This document shows, piece by piece, positions 36,301 through 49,277 of a stretch of 64,000 nucleotides of DNA. Under the pieces are notes generated by a model. The model did not search any database. It was given only the letters and a program-made list of their open reading frames with translations, and had not been told where the DNA came from. Origin of the DNA: Cruorifilaria tuberocauda (lineage: Eukaryota; Nematoda; Chromadorea; Rhabditida; Onchocercidae); contig JABVXU010000143.1 in the NCBI GenBank assembly GCA_013365365.1, positions 58,741-122,740 of the forward strand, given 5' to 3'. Made by a program: the position numbers and the translations under genes. The first letter of the stretch is position 1. Every line of letters starts with the position of its first letter.

Positions 36301-39300
36301 TTTCTGTTCTCGAGTTTTTACTACCATTGTTTTCCATTTTCTTTATTGAATTTTATCAAATTTTTGAAAATTGAAGGCATATTCCATTTCCAATTCTGGC
36401 ATTATGGTACATGGGTTGACGTAGTCGTCGATGATCGCCTACCAACATCTACGAGTGGTGAATTGTTATACATGCATTCCAGAGATAACAACGAATTTTG
36501 GAGTGCACTCCTAGAAAAAGCATATGCAAAGTAAAAATTTCTTTTAATCTTCTTTATTAATATATGCTTAAAATTGTTTTTCAGTGATGAATAATATCTA
36601 GTTAAATGATTCTTCATGAATTGCTTGATGGTGGTGGTGAAATCTAAAATTCAAAATTTGGAATTTCATGCAAATCCGTTAAATGCAGTGGTTTTTATAA
36701 ATTAATATTAGTTCATCCTTTTTTAATTTTAAATTTAAGGCTTCACGGTTCATATGAAGCATTGAAGGGTGGTACTACAAGTGAAGCTTTAGAAGATTTC
36801 ACTGGTGGTTTGACAGAATTTTTCGATCTTACACGTCCTCCTAAACATTTGATGGAAATGATGATGAGAGGTTTTGAAATGGGTTCATTATTTGGATGCA
36901 GTATAGAAGTAAGCTGTTTCTTGTAGATTACATTTTTTGCAACATTTTGAAGTTTTTTTCCAAGAATTCCGTTCCTTGACTTAAAATTAATTTTAGTAAT
37001 GAGATTATTGTTGCTGACTGCTAATAAGATTTTAATTATAAAATTTAGTTCAGAAAAATTTTGTTAGGTATGAAAAAAGTTTAATCAATTTTATTTATCA
37101 ATTAACTAATTAATTTTGCATAATTTCAGGCAGATCCACACGAGTGGGAAGCGCGAATGCATAATGGTTTAGTGAAAGGCCATGCATATAGTATTACAGG
37201 AATGAAAATGGTAAACATCGCTCTTCCATTTTGAAGTTAACATTCACGTCTTCACGTATTTCGCGTTCTTCGCTCTTTCCTATCTATTGCACATTTCTTT
37301 AACATCTGTTCTTAATGTTTCATTTTAAAGGTAAATGGACCACGTGGTAGTACACCATTATTACGTATACGTAATCCATGGGGTAACGAATACGAATGGA
37401 ATGGTGCATGGTCAGATAATTCAAAAGAGTGGATGCATATTTCTCAGCAACAACGTGAGGAGATGGGTTTAATTTTTGCGCATGATGGAGAATTTTGGTT
37501 TGTTTTAGTATTATTTATCGTTCACAATAATAATCAAGTTCAAAAGTCGTACTATAAATGTTCTAATATAAACAGTAGTAACGCTCATAATTTACGACAT
37601 GAATTCTCTAGATGGCAAAATGCCATTACTATATTAATTCTATTTTATAACGGATTGTTCTGTTACATGACCTATTATTGATGAACTAATAATAGCTAGT
37701 ATCTTAGACATGGTTAGAAATGTGTAAGCTCCTTGGAAGATGTTATAATTTCATTTTTCGTATGAAAACTTGAATCTCATTTTTATTTCCACAAAATTAA
37801 TATTCCAGTTTTTCAGTTCTATGCAATTTTTAGTACTCCATAGAATTACTTGTTCTTGAAATGGTAATGAATTCGATTTATAGGATGTCATTCGACGATT
37901 TTGTACGTTATTTTGAGAAAATGGAAATATGTAATTTGGGTCCAGAAGTTATGGATGAAGTATATTTTTTCTCTTTCTTTCTATTGTAAATGTAACTTAA
38001 AAACACTTTCCTTCTATTTTGTTTTTCATTTGTGATAAAAGTTTACGCATTTATAGGTTTATCAAATGACTGGTGTCAAATCGTCGCAGAATGCGTGGGC
38101 AACATATACCCATGATGGCGCCTGGATTGCAGATGAAACAGCTGGAGGATGCCGGAACTATATCCGTACGCATATTTGCTTTCACTTTTATATTTTTTGT
38201 TAACATTTTCTAAGGCTCGTTGATTCATTGCAGTCGCGTAAATCTGATATGAATAATTATCACATTCTTTGAAGCACTTCATATAGGCATATTTTACTAA
38301 AAGTAACGAATCAATTGCTTTTTACATACGCATTTTGAAGCATATTTAGTACTTTTTTTGATTTCTATTTATACTCTTACACCTACATTTTTTAGAGACA
38401 TTTTCGAGGAATCCTCAATATCACATCCAAGTGGCAGATTCGGATCCATATGATGATGATAGCTTATGTACAGTAATAATTGCTGTGTTGCAAAAATATC
38501 GACGTGAGATGAAACACATGGGCATTGAGAATTTGCCTATAGGATTTGCGGTTTATGATGTAAGACTATTCCATTATTTCCTTTCTCATATAAGTAATGC
38601 ATTTAAGTTGGCATTGAAGTCTTCACTATCAACAGTGCAAACAGTAAACAGGATGAAATATATTCGAAGATTGCATGTGCTGCAGTTGATTCCAATCTTT
38701 CATAGCTAGCATTTTCAAATTGTATGAGAACTGATGTGAAATCAAAATAGTCGTTAGCAACAAATTAACTATTGTACTACAAATTAGGAAAACTTATTTT
38801 GTTTTGTTTACAATCTACCAAATTTCTAAAACTTTCAATCTCCTCCAAAATTTCTGTGTCTTATCAGTTTAGATTTATTAAATTGAAAAATTTTTACTGT
38901 TAAGAACTAAATGTTTAGTTTTTAGTTTCGAAAGATTTATTTACACTTTCCTTGACTTTAGTAACTTTTCCATTTGCAATAAACAACGACAAATTTGTAA
39001 AAGAAAATAGTAGTGGTATATTATTCGAAACTAATTTTTTATCTGCGATTTGATCTTGGGTATTTCCAAGAAATAATTTTAATTGATCAGTCAGAATTGA
39101 TCGATCTTTTCTTTTGAGGTTGGAAACCTTACTGGGCGTTTAACACGAGAATATTTCCGGACACATCAGTCTTGTGCTAGGAGTGCTGCTTTTATAAACT
39201 TACGAGAAGTAATAAATTATTTTAAAATTCCGATTTAATTATTTTAATAATACTGCTCCAAAACTCAATTTATATTTCGAAAGCGTTATCTTCATTACTT

Positions 39301-39751
39301 CTGAAATTTGCTTTATCTTCTTTGATTGGCTTTAAAGTGCATAATTTCATTCTAATTTCTGCAGATAACAGGCCGTTTTCGATTCCCACCAGGAAATTAT
39401 GTAATTGTGCCATCAACGTTTGAACCAAATGAAGAAGCGGAATTTATGCTTAGAGTTTATACAAACGGCTTTATTGAATCCGAGTAAGTATATTTTGATG
39501 AGGACTTTCAAATTTTCAAGCAATTAAACAAATTTCTTCATGATTTGTTTCTCGACTTTGCGGTCAGATATAATCATTTATCTTCTCAAAATTTCCAATT
39601 TAAGATCGAGTAGAGAGAGATAACTTATCGGATTTGACACATAATCAGAGATAATAACATGTGGTTCCTCTAGTCATCTAAAATTTTGTTCGAAATTTTG
39701 AATAATTGGAGTTTAAAATTTTTAATTTATGCCTTTTTTAGACAGCTATAA
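30310..39751 (+). CDS. clp-1: Atypical calpain with Gly-rich N-terminus (CLP-1 type)
   Basis: Ca2+-dependent cytosolic cysteine protease. Exons: 30310-30342, 30589-30709, 31006-31200, 31437-31553, 34525-34593, 34690-34833, 35102-35251, 35341-35417, 35672-35782, 35907-36005, 36091-36262, 36377-36530, 36740-36908, 37130-37210, 37331-37497, 37884-37959, 38057-38165, 38396-38559, 39119-39208, 39365-39483, 39742-39751; about 808 aa. Residues 1-330 are low-complexity, rich in Gly, Tyr and Asn, with repeated IGNxIGG/GGIF motifs, as in C. elegans CLP-1. The protease core follows: Cys398 in [12 protein letters not shown], His555 in KGHAYSITG, Asn579 in IRNPWGN, all catalytic residues present. A C2-like (CBSW) domain ends the protein; there are no EF-hands. 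The gene can end at TAA 39485-39487 (ESE) or, after a last splice, as ESEQL. An acceptor 50 bases before the ATG suggests an upstream or SL exon. Confidence 0.95.
33367..33443 (+). other. Candidate alternative terminal exon of clp-1
   Basis: Inside the 3 kb fourth intron, a TTTCATAG acceptor is followed by an exon that joins exon 4 in phase (completing a Gly codon) and runs 25 codons ([17 protein letters not shown]...) to a TAG. An AATAAA follows at 33498-33503. Use would give a protease-less, glycine-rich protein of about 180 residues. The tail is not conserved with anything I know; chance is possible. Confidence 0.35.
34299..34383 (+). CDS. clp-1: Candidate alternative first exon of clp-1 (Cys-rich start)
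   Basis: An ATG-initiated exon 142 bases before exon 5. It reads [20 protein letters not shown] and continues to CYKFK, ending AAAG|GTAAAT in phase 1, exactly what exon 5 ([10 protein letters not shown]) needs. The product would be a calpain of about 681 aa lacking the first part of the Gly-rich domain but keeping the rest and the whole protease. The CC pair near the start could be palmitoylated, which would place this isoform on membranes; that is inference. No acceptor is obvious just upstream, so it likely has its own promoter in the intron. Confidence 0.6.
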
Positions 39752-40376
39752 ATTCGAATTGAAGGGCGGTTGAAACGGTTTCATTGACGTTTACTGGCGC
39801 AAAATTATCCGATTATACGTTGAAGGATGCATGTATTATTGACCATTGCTTTCATGACCTCTCGGCAGATGTTATAAACCTATAATTTTGTTTTGGATTC
39901 ATATTAATTTATTGTTTGTTTTGCAATAGTGTTAATTGTAACTGTTTACATAATGATAAATTTACGATAAAATCTTTTGCAATCATACGAGATATCTCAG
40001 CAAAAAAATAATTGGTATTTATGCCGAAAAATCAAGCACTATTCAACTATTCAATTAACCACTCTTCCCGTCACAATCTTTATGGATTATTTTAGTGTTC
40101 ACTAATATATCCAGTCATATATTTTTCAAGTGTGTTTCGGAAGCGTTCACTCTCCTCACTTGAATATTCCCAATTATAAATAATTTTTAACTGCAGATCT
40201 CAGTAATGCATTCAATTTTCAAAGAATATTAGTAATCGTAAACCTGCATGTAACCTTATTGGAAAAGATTGGGTCGATCACATGTTTATTTTAGATTGCA
40301 GCTACTTGTTTAAATCATTTGGTTGACTAACTTTGAAAGTAAAGTGAGAAGTAATTCCAAATTATACTGGAAGTGG
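39752..40376. other. Spacer between clp-1 and imp-2
   Basis: About 0.6 kb carrying the clp-1 3' UTR and the upstream region of the IMP2 gene, same strand. No RNA gene or repeat seen. Co-transcription with clp-1 is possible but the gap is long for an operon. Confidence 0.5.
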
Positions 40377-41955
40377 ATGAAATTGTCTCTGTTGCATAAT
40401 TATATTCGTCGTACGATCAGACATGAAAAGAGTGAAGTGAACAAAAAGCCAATTTCGCTAACTACCTATCTGATAAAGGAATTTTTAATTCGATTAGGAA
40501 AATCAATTGGAATTTTGTCCGTAGCTGTCGTATTTATTGATGTCGTTGGCTATCCGGCAAGTATTATTGGATCATCCATGGAGGTTATTTTCTTTTCCAA
40601 CTTTTATCAATCCTGAAGTTTCAATATAATGTTGGTTTTCGTTCTATTTAATGTGAATAGTACAATAAATAGTCGAAGAAGTGACAAATAATTAACTATT
40701 ACGAAAAGATCTTGTTGTATAATAGTCATATCGTATTCGAGGAAAAAGTGAAGTTTTGGAAAGTAAGGGATTGTAATTTTATCTTCTTTCTTGGAGTCGA
40801 ATCTTTCCTTTTCTAAGTTCTAAGTTTAAATTTTGTGAGATTTAAGAATTGGTAAATTTTGTAGACAAAGAATTATCTATTCTATAAGGTATATATTTTC
40901 GGTATGCTCGTTTTCACTGATTGATACATTATTACTGTTAGTTTCATATCATTACTGAGCTATAAATCATGCGAATAAAATTGCAATCGCATACAGTGTC
41001 CAATAAGTTTTCATTACCTTGTTCAGCCAACGCTATATGGTAGTGATAAGAAATGGTGGAAACGGGATATTGTGTGGTTATCACGTTTTGGTTTGTATAA
41101 TCCAGGTATCGGACAAATTTACACATTTATGTATGTCTTTATCTGTTTCCTTATTTAAATTTCTTAACAATACGAAAATTATAATCATATTAATAATCTG
41201 TTCTCTTTCGTTTCCATTATTTCATAATTTTAACTGTATGAAATTTTCATCAAATTCCTTTCTCTTTTGCAAAGTGATATTTTCCAGACCGCCAAATGAT
41301 CCGAATAAACGTCACATCAAACGTATCACTGCTATGGATGGTGACATAATCAGGTGTCGTGCTTATTTTGAATATTGTATTCTATAATCAGGCCAAATTT
41401 AATATTTCCGTTATGAGTTACATCTGCTTAAATTATATCATAAACTAGTAATTTGTAATTTGTCTGAAACTCCAGTCTATCAGGACTATAGCTATTTCGG
41501 AACCTCATATAGTAAAAATTGCGGGGAAATAAATACTTGAATATTTAATCCAAAATTCGCATTATAAGCGAATTTTTTTAATGATTCTCTACTGTAGGCC
41601 AAAACAAGGACTAAGTTTTATGGAAATACCAACCGGATGCTACTGGATGGAATCAGACAATCCTAATAATTATTCCGATAGTAGATTATACGGTCCGGTA
41701 AGTCTAATAATCATTTCTTAACCTCAAGCAGTTTTCCCTTTCTCTTTTAAAAGAATTCTCCTCTCCCTTACTTTAATGAATGTTGTAAATTAGCTGGAAA
41801 TACTTCAGGTTTCCAGAGGATTGTTAACAGCCCGAGCTACGCATATTATCTGGCCTCCGAAACGATGGAGCACCATTAAAACAGAACTGCTCGAGCACAA
41901 TACAGTCCCTATTTCAAGACGATACTCATTTTTCGGGATAAATTTTCCATGGTGA
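40377..41955 (+). CDS. immp-2: Mitochondrial inner membrane peptidase subunit 2 (IMMP2L)
   Basis: Type I signal-peptidase-like serine protease that removes sorting signals of proteins delivered to the intermembrane space. Exons: 40377-40583, 41027-41105, 41275-41353, 41598-41697, 41809-41955; phases agree, 203 aa (human IMMP2L 175). One membrane segment (about residues 45-60, IGILSVAVVFIDVVG) precedes the catalytic motif SSMEPTL (Ser67, SMxP). The Ser/Lys dyad is completed by Lys111 in NKRHIKRITAMDGD. Box D/E reads SDSRLYGP followed by VSRGLLTARATHIIWPPKRW, matching the IMMP2L ending [22 protein letters not shown]. The N-terminus is longer than in human; the first in-frame ATG of the open exon was taken, and a shorter start or extra upstream exon is possible. 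The third exon uses a TTTTGCAAAG acceptor, chosen because it restores the conserved VIFSRPPNDP frame. Confidence 0.9.
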
Positions 41956-43227
41956 TTCAGATATCTGTGAATAATTAATATGTGCAATAATTAGCAGTTT
42001 TGATATTTGTATTTAATGACAGTGAAATAATATCTGAGAATCGGCCTGAACATTCAATAAATTAAGATATTGATGCTCAAAATTGTTAATGAGTTTTTAT
42101 GTATTGTTGATAGGGACCACAAGTGTATGCTAATGGTATACTAAAAGCATTAATTATGAGAAGTATGCGAACAATCAAACAAATCTATTCATCATACTTT
42201 TGATCAGATTCCAGCCCGGAATTCAAATGATGTCCCATATCTAAATAGCGTTCAAATATCACTGCACTTCCGCATTTCAAATAACATAAATTCATTCATC
42301 GAGATCATGTCAATCGGTATTCTTATAAAGTTCCATATTAATTTGCATCACTTCTATGCGATAATAATTGAACATTGGCTCCTTCGCGGTCTTCATTTTC
42401 ATTTTACTATGAATGATAAATTGTTGGCAAGTTTCTCTTTATTTTTATCTTGCATTGAACCAACTGTAAAATATCAATACAAATACAAATAAGTACAATA
42501 ACTTTAGAACAGCAACCAATCATCCAGTGTTTATTTATTGTGCTTACAAGGGTTAATGAATTTAAAACTTATCTGCATCGTCTTTATAATATCCTAACTG
42601 TTCGAAATAATTGTTGGAGTTTTTCAGTCTTAGTCGATTAAAATGTAAGTGAAATTGAAAATCGTAGCTACTCTACCTTGTGGCATAAAACCCTTCAAAA
42701 GCTTTTCGAAATATTTAATTTGTGAAATTTGACTTATGCGGTCTGTGCGAAAGCCGTACGACAATTTTATTTTCGCTCGCACAGTGCTTGAATAAGTGTT
42801 TGAATTAATCATACGAAATTTATAAATTTTCCAACTAACTGTACACCGAAATAAGCGCGGGGATATGTGATCAATGCACATCGTAATAATACTGTACACT
42901 ATAAATATATTACAACTTGAAAACCACATCTAAGACACACATAATTGATAAGTGCGAATTTAAAGTCCTCTCAGTTTATATATGAGCTGACCCGCGGATG
43001 GAAGACACATATAAATAATCAATCGTAATTTAGGAGAATTTTCAGCAGCGTTTAAATGCTGTTAACAAACCCTAACATAATCTTAATATCGAAAAAAAAA
43101 GTAATCCCATAACAATACATTCTCCAGCCGTAGTTGTAAAAATTATTCATTGGGAATGTTTCATTTCCAAAAAAATGCTTGAAAGTATTAATGCTTTACA
43201 TCCAGATTGGAGAAATTCAAGTTCTAC
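41956..43227. other. Convergent spacer, imp-2 / ikke-1
   Basis: About 1.3 kb between two stop codons on opposite strands. Only chance open frames are seen on either strand; one acceptor-preceded open stretch at 42116-42202 was considered and not accepted. Confidence 0.5.
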
Positions 43228-46200
43228 TCAATCCTTCATATCGAGAAGCCATTCTTTTGTTAAAGCCAAAGAAGTTGCTGCATTAATTTTCTGCTGTCTT
43301 GCATGCAATTCGAATTCTTTTAATCTGAAATATAATTATAGATACAGGAAGAATTAATTTATGCTTAAGTCAATAAATATTCCACAAAACCTAAAATTAA
43401 GACTAAAAAATCAATCAAAGAACTACTTTAGTGATTTGAATTTTACGTTATCTTACTGCTATTGTCGTATGAATCATTATGATATATGTTAAGTAAAATT
43501 TGCGAAATATCAATTTAGTGATTGAAAGCATACAGCGAGGACAATTCATTTCTGATCACTGATTTCGATAAACCGTTGTCTGGATTTTCATTTGCTATTT
43601 CAGCAGCTTTCAGACGACACTAAAACAGATTTTCAAAATCGAAGAAACAATTTTCCCAAAAATTATTTCATTTCCAAATCTGAAGGAGAAAGGAATTAGA
43701 AAGGACATAAAGTACCCAATATTTTTAAAAGAAAATATTTGAGATGAGAGCTTTCAACTTTTCTGCCGTTGATCACGTTTGCTCATCAAAAACAAAGAAT
43801 ACATACATATGAATAACGGTCAATTACCTCATTGGTTTGCTCAGTGATAGTAATCAACTGAAGAGTTTCCTCTAGTTGTTTTTTGGTTTTAAAAAGTTTG
43901 TGTGATAAATCAAATATATCCCTGAAAAAATGAATGTACCATTCAGAATATATTGTCAGTCAATCTAATTGTTTGCAAGACAATTAATTATAACTGCAAA
44001 TACGACATTTTTCTCATTCTAACATACAGAAAGGCCGATTTTCCTTATGGAAAGTAGAAAATTTTAAATTTGAATTAACAAATTGCCCTACTTATTACAT
44101 GAATACACACATTATTACATAAAGTTATAGTAACATTTATTTTTTCAAGAATAAAACAGAAAGAATATAAGATGGTTTTACCGTCATACATAAAACCTTT
44201 TGCTAACACCACCTAGAATGAGAAGCCGCTTTAGTACATATTAGCCAAAATGAAGTAATTAGTTCTGGAGAACGTGAACCCTTAAGCCCCAAACAAACAA
44301 AATACTGATTTCCGAAAAAATTTACAAACCATAAAATTCGGGCAACGAAAAAAATAGAGTAAGGAGAAATGAAGCTTACCTAGCTATCATCTGCAACGGT
44401 TCCATGAAGATATCACAGAGTTGCTTCAATTTTTCATCATAATTCCTTACTGCTTTTTCGTAAGAATTCAACAGATATTTCCTGAAATATAAGCAATTTT
44501 TTTCATTAAAATATTAGAACAAATGATGAAACTGGTGAAAAAAAATTTCTTTCCGACTTTTTCTAAGAAAAGGAAATAAGAACTTCAACATATTATAAAA
44601 AGAACCAGGGAGCAGAATTGGTAAAAATTACGAGCAAAAAAAGGTACCTATTGAAAATAACGTAAAAAACATAACTAAAATTATTACACTGACTGATATT
44701 CAAAAATAATTTACTGTAGGAAAGAAGAACCTTACCTATCAGTTTCCATCTGTAAAACATTTTCTGAAGCAATATTACACGATGGAAAAGTTCGATGTTT
44801 CTGAAAGTAAAAAAAACACAATTTGAATGCTTTTGTACTTGAAGAATATCTGATAGGAACATCTCTATAGAAAAAAATGCATATTTAAGCTTTTCTTTTT
44901 TATAATCCTTAATAAAAGTTCAATTATATTTTAAAATTATATGCAACATAAAAATGAATGGAAATATAAGGCAAAACAGTTTAACAAACGTATGCAAGAA
45001 TATGTATACACTCAATATTCAAACAATTTGCGATAATAAACACACCACAACTGCCTCAAGTTCAGCTTTCAAGGATGGCTCTTTTGTGATGTGTTTGGAC
45101 TCAACAACAGCAATACGTATATCAATTTGTTGCAACATGCTACAAATCCATTTCACTGCCTCTGCAAAATGTTTCCAGGTAAACAAAATAACTTTTTACC
45201 ATATCCGAAAGAACCACAACAAGATTTTCCTCGGCTTTCTTTTAATTTTTTAGTTCTTTAACAGTATGTTAATAAAGCTTGTTTACTGCTGCTACTGTAA
45301 CGATAGCTCATGTGCATCTGAGATAAGAATGGACTTAATTGGTTTACCTTGAAGTTCACGTTTTTCAGCAATAACATCACTCATTCTGAGCAACTATTTC
45401 TAGTTAGAATGTCTAATTCGCTAATAATTAAATTGAAAACTAATAACTACCACACATCGAAAAGAATGTTGCAAACAGGAAATAATTTGACCAGAGTGTG
45501 ATGCCTTGGTCACGAAGCCGCATACTGGCTGTATTCGATAAGTGGTCACGCCACACGCGTCAAAAGATGAGCCACGCTGAACTTTCACATGATCGTGGTG
45601 AACATTGTTTAAAATATATTACGAAATATAATATAATGATTTTAAACATGCATGTTTCAAAATGGATCAATAAGAAGAAGTGACGCACCTCTGATAAAGT
45701 TCAATTCTCGCACAACTGAAAGTGCATTATTTTCAACCGCTTTACGTTCCTCCGCTGTTTCCTTGCTCAATGCAATTGCCTTCGAGAGTAAGCGTAGCTG
45801 TTTTGCTAAACGACTTGCAAAATTGCAATCATGTGTTAGAATCTCAGCTTCTTTCAATAATTTGGCATATACCGCACGCAAAATTCGAATAACATCCGGT
45901 ATTGTGTCCTGTAATTCATATGTCTGTCGTTCCACACTCAATGTACTCGCGGCCGCAAGTTTCATCTCATGAAAGGTTGGATCGTGATTACATTGCGGAA
46001 ATGGTGAATGTACTGAAAATGTATCAAATTTAGAACGGTCATAAACATGCCAATCACTCACTCATTCACTATCGTACTGAAACTGGAAGAATCATTCATT
46101 ACACATTGCAATGAATTTTCGGCAGTGTCAGGAAATTATTTCGCTCTTCGCTATCTAAGGCAACCATTAGCTACCAGACAAGATCTTTCGAGTAAGGGGA

Positions 46201-49200
46201 GATGAATAAGAAATATGAAATGATTTGAACTATGAAACTAACAGCATTCGTCGAGATTAAAACACGCATTAAAAGAAAATGTAAGATCGATAGAAAAAAT
46301 GTACAGATCGATACTAATTCAAACTTCAAAGATGCAATAAACTAGATAAGAAATAAAACACAAGAAGGAAATTCACCGACTAGTTCCGGCAATTTGAATG
46401 GCAAAGTATAACTTTCATTATTCTGCAGTCCCATAACAATAATATCAGAACAGTGATCCATCAAGCCCACAGGAAATGGAGGTGATTTATAGACAATCGC
46501 AGAACCAGACGGAACCGTTAACAGACACATCAGATCATGTGCTGGTGTATCAGCCTTCACATAAACATCAAAATAGGACCTGGAAAAATAAAAGTATCAA
46601 ATCTTATTGCAGTATTAAAAAGTACAAATGTACTTTTTATTCCGAAACTTAGGTACTTGAAGTTATCAAAAAGTACTTTAGAATATCCAAAACCCGGAAT
46701 TTTCCTACTTCTCGAAATGATCAACAGCTGCAGTATCAAAGTACTCTTCCAAGCACATAATGTTCATCTTAAAAACACGTATCCGTTTTAAATTTAGCAG
46801 CTCTTTGCACATTTCATCAAATTCACTAAACGTTAAACGAGTTGCTTTACGTCTATCGAACAGATGCCGAATGAATTCACCGAGAATTCGACGGAAACTC
46901 CTGAAAAATACAGTCTATTAATATCGATTTAACTAAGAATTGCTACTTTCAAGAAAGTATTTTTTTAATAAATTCAGCTGTTTTTTCGTTTGCTAGGCAA
47001 ATATCTTTTAAAAATTTCACAATTTTTTTGCAAAAAATCAAATTTAAATAAATTATTACACTATAAAAGAAGATGTATAGAAAAACTTACTTCGGGTATA
47101 AGCAACGCCCATTCGGAAAATCTGTCTGCCACAACAATTCACCCATTTCGTTTGCCCGACCAAATATAGCATCCGATGGTCGATTGATCATCATATTATA
47201 CATTCCAAGCGTATCTGCTGGTCCTAAGAAGTAATCAAAAATGATATAATGAAACGCCATCTATGTTGAATTCTATCGTTGAGAGATAGTTAATCGATAT
47301 TTTAAATAAGTCAGTACATGAATCAAACCATTATGATCAAAATAAGTTTTAAAAAACTTAAAATTGAACGACAAATTCCAACTAAATTTTTCTAAACTAT
47401 TAATCCAAGTAAGATTAATAAATTTGACTTCATGCGAATGTTTTCATTTTATGACACAATATAAATCAAGCTTACCTTTTGGTGGTACAAAAGGTAAAAT
47501 GCCGGTTGCACATTCAAATAACGTACAACCTACTGACCACAGATCGCATTCGTCTTTCGTATATGACAAAACCGTAGTTTTCTGTGCTAAATTGGCTGTT
47601 GAATATTCATTCTGTAAACATATTGAAATATTATAATGTTTCTAAAGATGATATTTCAAACATTTTTTCAATGGAAAATGACTTAATTTTAATAAAACTA
47701 TTGTTTTTTCCTCAAAATTAAATCTTCCCTAAAGAAAATGAATCAATTATTTATATACAAATAGTATTACAAGATTCGTTTCATGTGAAACGTTGAAAGA
47801 AAAAAGTAACTTATAGCAACTTACAAGGTATCCTGGTGTACCACAAATGGAATGCAAGGGTTGAAAGTTATCCGTAAGGAACCTTGAACCACCAAAGTCA
47901 CATAATTTGAAGATCATCCTGACAAGGAAAGAAAAGCAGAAAAATGTTTCACATACCATAATAGAGATTAAATAATTTAGGCCTTGATAAATGAAAAAAT
48001 AAAATAGATTCCCGGAAAATTTTGATTTTTTAATAAAAAGTGTACCTTCCACATTTATTGAAAATTAATAAGTTTTCCGGTTTCACATCTCTATGCGCAA
48101 TTTTTCTTGAATTCAAATACGATAATCCTTTTTCTGCAAAAAATTTACTATTAATTTAAACTTTAAGTTGGCATGCAGAAATACATGCATGCTTGATAAT
48201 TTGTACTTCAAGTAAAGTTATGTAAAAACATTACTTAAGGCAAAGTGGAACGAATCAGGCAAAATGAACATAGTCAGCCAGTGGATACAATAAATTAAAT
48301 TAAAACAAAATTTGAGTAAATATAAATGCATGAAATAAATTTGAAAATGATCTGATGTCGCATAATATAAAGCAAAATATAGTGAACCAGAAATATTGAA
48401 AAATAAGAAAGCAATTAAATAATGCAAAAAAGTTACCAAGATGGTCAATTAATTGCAAAAGAATTTGATACGGCAGGCCAAACATATTTTCCAGTTTCTT
48501 CAATTCATCTCGTACACTACCGTCTGCCAATTCCATGATTAATACCATTTGTTGAGTTTCATTCACATTCTAAAAATTTTAGATACGGTTTTAAATTCAT
48601 TAGATACAACGAAATGGAAAATCTAAACATATCCACAATGTTTAAAAATAATTTTTATCTTCATCAGCACCTCGTTTTATTTTCGAACTAATCTCTTCAA
48701 TCAACTAATTGATTATTTTATACAGTAATTTAAAGAATTAATATTATATTTAAGAGTAACAGCATACCTCTTGATCAATCTTATCAGAGGCAATAAATTT
48801 GACGATGTATGGGGAATTTATTTGTTGCAAAATTTCAATTTCACGAACATGTTGCTGAGTATTGAATTTATCGCAGGTTTTGATAGCCACAAATTCACCT
48901 GTTTCTTGATTTCGACCTTTGTGAACCTATCATTTAAAGGCATTTATTACTGTGTAAGAATTAATGAAAGTACTGAACATCTTCAAACCATCACTTGAAT
49001 TGAATCGAAATAATAAATTAGAATATCCTTGTATAGTAGTAGAATCATCCTATCTATTTGAAATTAATTTCAAAAGAATTATGCAGAAGCGACGTATATT
49101 TCTTAAAATAATATATCATATTATCTGTAATTAATTATTCAATTTTAATCTCCTGGTTTTAGAAATTCAAATTTTAAAATTTACTCTTCCAAAGGCTCCA

Positions 49201-49277
49201 TTTCCAATCAAATCGATGCTACGTTGATGCCAGAAAAATTTATTTGTATATTGTACGCCTTCCGAAGCTCCAGCCAT
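43228..49277 (-). CDS. ikke-1: TBK1/IKK-epsilon-like serine/threonine kinase
   Basis: IKK-related kinase. Eighteen exons (minus): 49277-49185, 48926-48768, 48569-48437, 48133-48046, 47918-47825, 47611-47476, 47223-47091, 46900-46745, 46579-46377, 46012-45689, 45528-45456, 45385-45348, 45161-45046, 44800-44736, 44481-44380, 43921-43828, 43619-43543, 43324-43228. All phases agree; 726 aa (human TBK1 729). Kinase: GNGAFG loop (25-30), Lys47 in VAIK, IAHRDVKPEN (Asp144), CDFGGSR (Asp165), Ser181 in HSICGTPGY at the place of TBK1 Ser172. Exons 8-9 match the ubiquitin-like domain; the rest is the coiled-coil scaffold (e.g. LLNSYEKAVRNYDEKLKQLC). C. elegans ikke-1 is the known nematode counterpart. 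The 45528-45456 exon and the donor at 43543 are the least certain. Upstream and downstream genes are unrelated. Confidence 0.9.

Noticed and set aside
42116..42202. Acceptor-preceded open stretch (GPQVYANGILKAL...) after imp-2, considered as an alternative last exon
   Set aside because: The IMMP2L ending is already supplied by 41809-41955; joining it to the previous exon duplicates the GP residues, and 29 open codons can occur by chance.
45456..45600. Alternative acceptor giving a different frame (VQRGSSFDACGV...) for kinase exon 11
   Set aside because: It ends in the wrong phase for the next exon, whereas the exon 45528-45456 fits both neighbours.
45498..45972. Plus-strand open frames opposite the kinase gene
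   Set aside because: Shadows of the well-supported minus-strand exons of the IKK-like kinase.
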